Shown: in pieces, positions 7,356 to 11,294 of the stretch
Layout: each line of letters begins with the position of its first letter
Position numbering within the stretch: the first letter of the stretch is position 1
NCBI GenBank assembly: GCA_022710245.1
Contig: JAKLHH010000130.1
Span: 1-11,294, forward strand
DNA length: 11,294 nucleotides
Reading direction: 5' to 3'
Origin: Myxococcota bacterium
GTDB taxonomy: Bacteria > Myxococcota > Polyangia > GCA-2747355 > JAKLHH01
The notes under the pieces: generated by a model
What the model was told of the DNA's origin: nothing
Databases searched by the model: none
The model's input: only the letters and a program-made list of their open reading frames with translations
Position numbers and translations under genes: made by a program

Positions 7356-7376
7356 AACCTTCAGGGGATCCTTCCC
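7347..7376. repeat. Direct repeat CTTCAGGGGA beside the inverted repeat
   Basis: CTTCAGGGGA occurs at 7347-7356 and again at 7359-7368, 12 bp apart. The first copy overlaps the right arm of the 13-bp inverted repeat, and the left arm contains its reverse complement. AGGGG and CCCCT (7363-7367, 7372-7376) then form a further small stem. The related boxes, spaced about one helical turn apart, look like repeated binding sites. Confidence 0.6.
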
Positions 7377-7436
7377 CTCGAGGACGCCCGGGGTCTCCGC
7401 ATGAGACGCCGCTCACGAGAGGCCCGGCGGCCCTGC

Positions 7437-7442
7437 TATAGT
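7437..7442 (+). promoter_or_regulatory. Possible -10 box of the PAS gene
   Basis: TATAGT stands out in GC-rich surroundings 29 nt before the chosen PAS start codon. No convincing -35 hexamer is present 16-18 bp upstream, so this rests on one hexamer and its position. Confidence 0.3.
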
Positions 7443-7471
7443 CCCGCCCGCGACCGTACGGAGGCATGCAG

Positions 7472-7819
7472 ATGAGCAGCCGAGCGAGCGAGTGGACGCG
7501 GGAGCTCCCCGCGGCGATCACCGTCTGCGACGCGACCGGGACCATCCTGGCGATGAACGATCGCGCCCAGGCGACCTTCGCCGCGGACGGCGGCGCGGCG
7601 CTGATCGGGCGCAAGCTGCAGGACTGCCACCCGCCCCGAGCGCGCGCCATCCTCGAGGAGCTCCTCGTCAGCGGGCGCCCGAACCACTACACCATCCGCA
7701 AGGCGGGCCAGCGCAAGATCATCCACCAGCTCCCCTGGTACCAGGACGGCGCCCTGGCGGGGCTGGTCGAGCTCTCGATCCCGATCCCCGACGAGCTGCC
7801 CGAGTTCGATCGCGGCTGA
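7472..7819 (+). CDS. Small stand-alone PAS-domain protein
   Basis: 115 residues, consisting almost entirely of one PAS fold. LPAAITVCDATGTILAMND (12-30) is the first strand pair, followed by FAADGGAALIGRKLQDCHP (36-54), a helix RARAILEELLVSG, and the last strands HYTIRKAGQRKIIHQLPWY (72-90) and GALAGLVELSIPIPDELP (93-110). There is no kinase, cyclase or DNA-binding domain, so it probably senses a ligand or redox state and acts by protein contact; the ligand is unknown. The ATG at 7472 is preferred over that at 7466 because GGAGG (7460-7464) is 7 nt away rather than 1 nt. Its last 42 codons plus stop reappear at 8864-8992. Its final codons are repeated downstream many times. Confidence 0.85.
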   Translation: MSSRASEWTRELPAAITVCDATGTILAMNDRAQATFAADGGAALIGRKLQDCHPPRARAILEELLVSGRPNHYTIRKAGQRKIIHQLPWYQDGALAGLVELSIPIPDELPEFDRG

Positions 7820-7882
7820 CCGATCGCGGCTGACCGCTTCGGGCGATCCCCGAGGAGCCGCCCGAGCTCGATCGCGGCTGAC
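7807..7882. repeat. Left array of PAS stop-codon repeats (3 copies)
   Basis: CGATCGCGGCTGAC, the end of the PAS coding sequence with its TGA, occurs at 7807-7820, in direct tandem at 7821-7834, and again 48 bp on at 7869-7882. The 48-bp period is the same as in the larger array near 9 kb. The DNA after the first stop is noncoding. Confidence 0.85.
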
Positions 7883-7910
7883 CACACCGCTCACCGCGCC
7901 CCGCGCGCCG

Positions 7911-7995
7911 GAGCTCGGGCGATCTTGATCACGATCTTGCCGGCGAGCGCGCTGGGCGCCCATCGTGCTCTCCTCCTGCAGCCGGTGCGCAGCGC
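7911..7995 (-). pseudogene. 3' stub of the quinone oxidoreductase gene
   Basis: This stretch aligns with the 3' end of the oxidoreductase gene (9256-9341): GAGCTC, then GGCGATCTTGATCACGATCT, CTTGCCGGCGAGCGCG and TCGTGCTCTCCTCCTGCAGC are shared. By eye, identity is around 85% with a net 2-bp deletion after 7951, which shifts the frame. The stop TGA of the true gene is changed to CGA here. Homology fades near 8000. It lies 3' of the PAS gene exactly as the real oxidoreductase end lies 3' of the PAS stub at 9 kb. The right boundary is approximate. Confidence 0.75.
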
Positions 7996-8025
7996 GATCA
8001 GCCGGGCGGATCCCGCCAGCGCGCC

Positions 8026-8046
8026 CCTCGAGCGACTGGCTCGAGG
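8026..8046 (-). terminator. Hairpin immediately after the sirtuin stop codon
   Basis: CCTCGAG/CTCGAGG form a perfect 7-bp stem with a 7-nt loop (8026-8032, 8040-8046), starting one base beyond the sirtuin stop codon on the minus strand. There is no T tract, so it is a transcript-end hairpin rather than a canonical intrinsic terminator. Confidence 0.45.
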
Positions 8047-8047
8047 A

Positions 8048-8782
8048 TCACACCTCGACGCCGAGCAGCCGCGGGAGCACCTCCTCGGCCTTGCCGAGGA
8101 CCTCCTCGTGGAAGTGCGGGTTCCGAGGACGCATGGGCTCCAGGTTGACGAGGATCGTGCGCGCCCCCTCATACTCGGCGGAGCCCACGAAGCTCGCCGC
8201 GGGCCAGACCGTGCCCGAGGTGCCCGCCGCGATGAAGAGGTCGCAGTCTCGCAGGGCCTTCTTGGCCGCCCACTCCGCGTCGACCGGCAGCGCCTCGTTG
8301 AAGAGGACGACATCGGGCCGGGCGACGGCGCCGCAGCGCGGGCAGCGAGGCACCGAGCTCGCGTGAGCCTCCCCGTCGGGATAGGCCTCCAGGTCACAGC
8401 CGGAGCTCGAGCACCGGGTGCGAAACAGGGAGCCGTGGAGCTCGATCACTCCCGTGCTCCCGGCGCGCTGGTGAAGGCCGTCGACGTTCTGGGTGATGAC
8501 CGTGCACTGCGCGCCGGGCGCGATGAGGCGCTCGACCTCTCGGAGCGCGCGGTGCGCTGCGTTGGGCCGCGCGGCCAGGGCGAGGGGGCGCAGCTCGCCG
8601 AAGAGGCGCCACACCCCCTCGGGGTCTCTGGCCAGCGCGGCGGCGTCGCTCAGCTCCACCAGGTCGCGCTCTTCCCACAGGCCGCCAGGCCCACGAAACG
8701 CGCGCAGCCCGGACGCCACCGACACGCCCGCGCCGGTGAGGAAGACGATCTTGCGGTAGCGGGTCCAGTCGATAGGTTCCAC
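8048..8782 (-). CDS. cobB: Sir2/CobB-family NAD-dependent protein deacylase
   Basis: 244 residues from a GTG at 8782, chosen because GGAGG sits 9 nt upstream and the protein then has the usual CobB length. Longer in-frame starts would run into the duplicated PAS fragment. Sirtuins remove acyl groups from lysines using NAD+, releasing nicotinamide and O-acyl-ADP-ribose. All core motifs are present: GAGVSVASGLRAFRG (17-31), TQNVDGLH (97-104), ELHGS with catalytic H116, four zinc cysteines C124, C129, C147 and C150, and GTSGTVWPAA (187-196, NAD binding). The Tyr-x-x-Arg pair that marks desuccinylating CobB/SIRT5 enzymes is not obvious; the matching helix reads RLFGELRP. Plain deacetylase activity is therefore more likely, by inference. 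A TATCTT at 8828-8823 is a weak -10 candidate. The gene stands alone between two copies of a duplicated junction. Confidence 0.93.
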   Translation of the reverse strand: MEPIDWTRYRKIVFLTGAGVSVASGLRAFRGPGGLWEERDLVELSDAAALARDPEGVWRLFGELRPLALAARPNAAHRALREVERLIAPGAQCTVITQNVDGLHQRAGSTGVIELHGSLFRTRCSSSGCDLEAYPDGEAHASSVPRCPRCGAVARPDVVLFNEALPVDAEWAAKKALRDCDLFIAAGTSGTVWPAASFVGSAEYEGARTILVNLEPMRPRNPHFHEEVLGKAEEVLPRLLGVEV

Positions 8783-8857
8783 TGCGGCTCCTCCAAGCGA
8801 TGGCGAGCGCCCGACGAAGGGCAAGATACCAGAAGGCGAACAGGACGCGGGGGGGCG

Positions 8858-8992
8858 ATGGCGACCATCCGCAAGGCGGGCCAGCGCAAGATCATCCACC
8901 ACCTCCCCTGGTACCAGGACGGCGCGCTCGCGGGGCTGGTCGAGCTCTCGATCCCGATCCCCGACGAGCTGCCCGAGCTCGATCGCGGCTGA
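8858..8992 (+). pseudogene. Duplicated 3' fragment of the PAS gene (44-codon frame)
   Basis: From 8864 to 8992 the sequence matches PAS codons 74 to stop (7691-7819) at a constant offset of 1173 bp. I count 4 mismatches in 129 bp (97%); two are silent, and two give Gln to His and Phe to Leu. The first 73 codons are missing. An ATG at 8858, preceded by a GGGGGG run, opens a frame of 44 codons reading MATIRKAGQRKIIHHLPW and on to the PAS C-terminus, so a mini-protein could be made. Pseudogene is the default call because a complete PAS fold cannot form. Confidence 0.8.
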
Positions 8993-9226
8993 CCGCTTCA
9001 GGCGATCCCCGACGAGCTGCCCGAGCTCGATCGCGGCTGACCGCTTCAGGCGAACCCCGACGAGCTGCCCGAGCTCGATCGCGGCTGACCGCTTCAGGCG
9101 AACCCCCGCGCTGCCCGAGCTCGATCGCGGCTGACCGCTTCAGGCGAACCCCCGCTGCCCGAGCTCGATCGCGGCTGACCGCTTCAGGCGAACCCCCGCG
9201 CTGCCCGAGCTCGATCGCGGCTGACC
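8975..9226. repeat. Right array of PAS stop-codon repeats (6 copies)
   Basis: GAGCTCGATCGCGGCTGACC, the end of the PAS reading frame with its TGA, occurs at 8975, 9023, 9071, 9117, 9161 and 9207. Spacings are 48, 48, 46, 44 and 46 bp. The intervening part (CGCTTCAGGCGA, then a variable C-rich stretch, then GCTGCCC) is also repeated and loses 2-4 bp in the distal units. The first unit is the stop of the PAS fragment itself; the last abuts the 3' flank of the oxidoreductase gene. Each unit contains overlapping palindromes GAGCTC and CGATCG. Confidence 0.9.
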
Positions 9227-9238
9227 CCGCCCCGCTCA

Positions 9239-9256
9239 CCGGCGCCCGCGCGCCGG
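9239..9256 (-). terminator. GC hairpin after the oxidoreductase stop
   Basis: CCGGCGC/GCGCCGG, a perfect 7-bp stem with a 4-nt loop (9239-9245, 9250-9256), begins 3 nt after the oxidoreductase stop on the minus strand. No T tract follows. In the duplicated stub near 7.9 kb the matching arm reads CCGCGCC and the stem is broken, which fits loss of constraint there. Confidence 0.5.
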
Positions 9257-9259
9257 AGC

Positions 9260-10255
9260 TCAGGCGATCTTGATCACGATCTTGCCGGCGAGCGCGCCGC
9301 TGCCGCCGATCGTGCTCTCCTCCTGCAGCCGATGCGCGGCCGCGAGCTCCTCGAGCGGGAGGATGCGATCGATGTTCGCGCGCAGGCGGTGCTCGGCGAG
9401 CCAGCGGCCGAGCTCCCCGGCGGCCTCGCGCTGCTCGTCGGCGCTGGCGTTGAACATCGCGAACCCGAGCAGCTTGCAGTCCCGCGTGTAGAACGGCCCC
9501 ACCGGGAACGGTGGCGTCGCCTCGCGCCCGGCCACCACGATCATCCGCCCGCGTGGCGTCAGCAGCGGCACCGCGCTCATGAAGTCGGGGTCGCGGCGGG
9601 TCTCGAACCAGAGGTCGACCCCGCCCGGCGCCAGCTCGCGGAGCGCGGGGGCGAGCGCCTGCTCGTGGTAGAGGATGACGTGGTCGGCGCCGAGCTCGCG
9701 GCACTTGCGCAGCCGCGCGTCGTCGCCGGCGGTGGTGATCACGCGCGCGCCGGCGATCTTGGCGAGCTGCACCACCATCGAGCCGACGCCGCCGCTGCCG
9801 CCGCTGACGAAGACCGTCTCTCCGGCGCGCAGCTGCCCGTCGCGGAAGAGCCCGAGGTGAGCGGTGATGCCGGTGAGGGCGATCGCCGCGATCTCCTCGT
9901 CATAGACGCCCTCCGGCGTCGGGTAGAGCCACTGCTCGTCGGCCGCGACCAGCTCGGCGCTGGCGCCGTTGCGCCCCATCAGCCCCTGGTTCGAGCCCCA
10001 GACGCGATCGCCGGGGTGGAACCGCTCGGCGCCCGGTCCCACCTGCTCGACGACGCCCGCCAGGTCACAGCCGGGGATGAACGGGCGCGGCAGCCGGAAC
10101 GGGACGAGCCCCGCTCGCACGTAGGTGTCGATGGGGTTCACGGTCGTCGCCCTGACCCGCACGAGCACCTGCCCGGGCCCCGGCTCCGGCGGAGGCAGCT
10201 CGCCGATCATGATCTCCGCGGGGGTTCCGGTGCGACGGATGAAGGCCGCTCTCAT
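9260..10255 (-). CDS. NAD(P)H:quinone oxidoreductase, zinc-less MDR family (zeta-crystallin type)
   Basis: 331 residues from the ATG at 10255, which has AGGAGG 6 nt upstream; an in-frame ATG at 10303 lies in repeat DNA without a ribosome site. The N-terminal GroES-like domain shows MRAAFIRRTGTP and VRVRATTVNPIDTYVRAG, then PFIPGCDLAGVVEQVGPG and FHPGDRVWG (59-87). The Rossmann domain carries ETVFVSGGSGGVGSMVVQLA (146-165), the dinucleotide loop of quinone reductases, followed by GADHVI. No structural zinc cysteine cluster is visible, as expected for this branch. The likely reaction is NAD(P)H-dependent reduction of quinones or enones in the cytosol; the substrate is not determinable. Its 3' end is duplicated near 7.9 kb. 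Its upstream region consists of tandem repeats. Confidence 0.9.
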   Translation of the reverse strand: MRAAFIRRTGTPAEIMIGELPPPEPGPGQVLVRVRATTVNPIDTYVRAGLVPFRLPRPFIPGCDLAGVVEQVGPGAERFHPGDRVWGSNQGLMGRNGASAELVAADEQWLYPTPEGVYDEEIAAIALTGITAHLGLFRDGQLRAGETVFVSGGSGGVGSMVVQLAKIAGARVITTAGDDARLRKCRELGADHVILYHEQALAPALRELAPGGVDLWFETRRDPDFMSAVPLLTPRGRMIVVAGREATPPFPVGPFYTRDCKLLGFAMFNASADEQREAAGELGRWLAEHRLRANIDRILPLEELAAAHRLQEESTIGGSGALAGKIVIKIA

Positions 10256-10283
10256 GCTCCACCTCCTCGAGCCGCGCCGCGGC

Positions 10284-10377
10284 GGCTCTCCGGCGGTAAG
10301 CATGACAAGGGCGCGCCCGCGGTCAATCGAGGCTCTCCGGCGGTAAGCATGACAAGGGCGCGCCCGCGGTCAATCGA
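10284..10377. repeat. Perfect 47-bp tandem duplication upstream of the oxidoreductase
   Basis: Two identical 47-bp units occupy 10284-10330 and 10331-10377, directly abutting. Each holds GGTAAGCATGACAAGG and ends in GGTCAATCGA, the same motif that recurs in the 23-bp array beside norB. The lack of any mismatch suggests a recent duplication. The unit ends 29 bp before the oxidoreductase start codon. Confidence 0.92.
10299..10373 (-). promoter_or_regulatory. Possible duplicated promoter for the oxidoreductase
   Basis: On the minus strand each 47-bp unit holds TTGACC (10326-10321 and 10373-10368), a 16-bp spacer, and CATGCT (10304-10299 and 10351-10346). The -35 matches five of six consensus bases; the -10 is poor. 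The proximal copy would start transcription about 37 nt before the ATG. The call is tentative. Confidence 0.25.
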
Positions 10378-10403
10378 GGCAGACCAGGCAGACCTGGGCG
10401 GTC

Positions 10404-10458
10404 AATTGTTGGTCGCGGCAGCTTCGCCCGACCGCCCGACCGGCGGCGCCGCGACAAT
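10404..10458. repeat. Long hairpin interrupting the norB-side repeats
   Basis: GTCGCGGC (10412-10419) and GCCGCGAC (10448-10455) form an 8-bp stem. ATTG and CAAT extend it outside a 4-nt bulge. The centre is C/G-rich with a CGACCG direct repeat. It splits the CAATCGAGGC repeats into an outer pair and an inner group of five. Confidence 0.6.
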
Positions 10459-10572
10459 CGAGGCGGACCTGGGCCGTCAATCGAGGCGATCCTGGGCGGC
10501 GGTCAATCGAGGCGATCCTGGGCCGTCAATCGAGGCCAACCTGTGCGGTCAATCGAGGCGGACCTGGGTGAA
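10455..10572. repeat. 23-bp tandem array made of the norB 3' end
   Basis: CAATCGAGGC begins each unit at 10455, 10478, 10504, 10527 and 10550, with spacings of 23, 26, 23 and 23 bp. Two further copies occur at 10324 and 10371 in the 47-bp units. The innermost unit is the actual end of norB, minus strand CAGGTCCGCCTCGATTGA, encoding QVRLD-stop. The other units carry the same codons and TGA with a few substitutions. Because 23 is not a multiple of three, the copies cannot be read in one frame. Confidence 0.9.
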
Positions 10573-11294
10573 GTCCTCGGCGGGCGCCTCCGGCGGCAGG
10601 CGCGCGTAGCGCCCGCGCTGGGCCACCATGCGCAGCGCCAGGTAGACGACCGGCAGGATCCCGCCAGCGATGAAGAGGACGTCGCCGGGCAGGCGCAGCC
10701 ACTCGAAGACGCGCACCAGCGGCTGCGCGAAGAACTCCGGCTCACGCGCGTGCCAGTAGCCATGCTGGTAGGCGTCGCTGACCTGCAGGACCCCGATCGG
10801 CACCAGGTTGACGAAGAGCATCAGCGCGAGCCCGAGGTTGAGGCTCCAGAAGGAGAGCCGCATGGCCCGCTCGCTGGCGCGATCGGGCGGGATGAAGTAG
10901 CGCGCGACGAAGATGAAGAAGCCGATCGCGAGCATGCCGTAGACGCCCATCATGGCGCCGTGGCCGTGGTTGGCGGTGAACTGCGTGCCGATCTCGTGAT
11001 AGCTGACGATGGGCAGGTTGATCAGGAAGCCGAACACCCCGGCGCCGAGGAAGTTCCAGAAGCCCACCGCGATGAGGAACATCACCGCCCACTTGTGCGG
11101 GAAGTCGGAGCTCGAGGCGCCGAGCACCGAGCCCTGCTCGCGCGCGCCGAGCCGCATGAAGCGCCAGGCCTCGAAGCTGAGGAGGACGAGCGGGATCACC
11201 TCCATCGCCGAGAAGAACGCGCCGAGGGCCATGTGCACCGCCGGGGCGCCGCTGAAGTAGAGGTGGTGCATGGTGCCGATGACCCCGCCCACCG
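10549..11294 (-). CDS. norB: Quinol-dependent nitric oxide reductase (qNor), C-terminal part
   Basis: The gene runs off the window at 11294, leaving 248 codons including the stop; qNor proteins are normally some 750 residues. It belongs to the heme-copper oxidase superfamily and reduces two NO to N2O at the inner membrane, either for detoxification or as part of denitrification. Visible hallmarks are GTMHHLYFSGAP, with the paired His ligands of the non-heme iron, AFFSAMEVIPL with its conserved Glu, and FWNFLGAGVFGFLINLPIVS. QFTANHGHGAMMGVYGM follows with the heme ligand histidines (H109 and H111 counting from 11292; most relatives have HAH rather than HGH). SFWSLNLGLALMLFVNLVPIG and a last helix near the C-terminus complete the set. 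The protein ends EDFTQVRLD. The DNA for its last codons and stop is copied several times downstream. Confidence 0.93.
   Translation of the reverse strand, partial: VGGVIGTMHHLYFSGAPAVHMALGAFFSAMEVIPLVLLSFEAWRFMRLGAREQGSVLGASSSDFPHKWAVMFLIAVGFWNFLGAGVFGFLINLPIVSYHEIGTQFTANHGHGAMMGVYGMLAIGFFIFVARYFIPPDRASERAMRLSFWSLNLGLALMLFVNLVPIGVLQVSDAYQHGYWHAREPEFFAQPLVRVFEWLRLPGDVLFIAGGILPVVYLALRMVAQRGRYARLPPEAPAEDFTQVRLD

Noticed and set aside
8975..9100. Stop-codon readthrough giving a repeated C-terminal tail on PAS
   Set aside because: The first two 48-bp steps keep frame, but each unit carries its own TGA and later 46 and 44-bp steps shift frame; no selenocysteine-type element was recognised.
8975..9226. 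CRISPR array
   Set aside because: The whole 44-48 bp period is repeated with no unique spacers, the unit derives from a gene end, and no cas genes are near.
7691..9345. Transposon with target-site duplication around cobB
   Set aside because: No transposase or terminal inverted repeats were seen, and flanking duplications of several hundred bases are far too long for a target-site duplication.
8892..9704. Minus-strand frame with repeated SPEAVSRDRARAA peptides
   Set aside because: The peptide repeats are only the DNA minisatellite read in one frame, and it overlaps the oxidoreductase out of frame.
10256..10303. Longer oxidoreductase starting at the ATG at 10303
   Set aside because: No ribosome site there; the added residues come from repeat DNA, whereas the ATG at 10255 has AGGAGG and gives the usual MRAAF-type N-terminus.
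10455..10572. CRISPR array or iteron origin
   Set aside because: The 23-bp units are contiguous without spacers and match the norB 3' codons; no replication initiator gene, DnaA-box cluster or AT-rich unwinding region accompanies them.

Overview
The window is GC-rich bacterial chromosome with strong G/C third-position bias. A cysteine-rich lipoprotein with Dickkopf-like repeats, a secreted beta-helix protein on a Pro/Ala/Lys stalk and a small stand-alone PAS protein together suggest a myxobacterium-like lineage (Myxococcota or a related former deltaproteobacterium). This is inference from gene style, not from a marker gene. No rRNA, tRNA, transposase, integrase or CRISPR array was seen.

Layout. 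(1) 2-1126 (+): the C-terminal part of a surface beta-helix protein. (2) 1242-3043 (-): a complete abiEi-abiEii toxin/antitoxin (phage abortive infection) operon with an ATGA stop/start overlap. Its sigma70-type promoter is nearly consensus and sits inside an inverted repeat, in an AT-rich pocket. (3) 3301-7190 (-): a probable three-gene operon of Cys-rich lipoprotein, GT-C-like polytopic membrane protein and secreted amidohydrolase, all envelope-related. (4) 7191-7471: a divergent intergenic region with a perfect 13-bp inverted repeat. (5) 7472-9260: a small PAS-domain gene (+) and a CobB-type sirtuin gene (-), tangled up with partial gene duplications. (6) 9260-10255 (-): a quinone oxidoreductase. 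(7) 10549-11294 (-): the C-terminal part of a quinol-dependent nitric oxide reductase (qNor), cut by the window edge.

The most unusual part is 7.7-10.6 kb. The sirtuin gene is flanked by direct copies of one junction, the PAS gene 3' end followed by the oxidoreductase 3' end. The left copy keeps PAS whole and the oxidoreductase as a stub; the right copy keeps the oxidoreductase whole and PAS as a stub. This is the geometry left by integration of a circle at a homologous segment, or by tandem duplication followed by deletion. In addition, two intergenic minisatellites each consist of the last codons plus stop codon of a neighbouring gene: nine copies of the PAS tail (...DRG-stop) and several of the norB tail (...RLD-stop). 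I know of no named system that matches this pattern of repeated gene ends.

Functionally, the window combines phage defence (AbiE), envelope or surface proteins, and redox/NAD functions (sirtuin, quinone oxidoreductase, NO reductase). The last group shares repeat-rich borders rather than an obvious operon.
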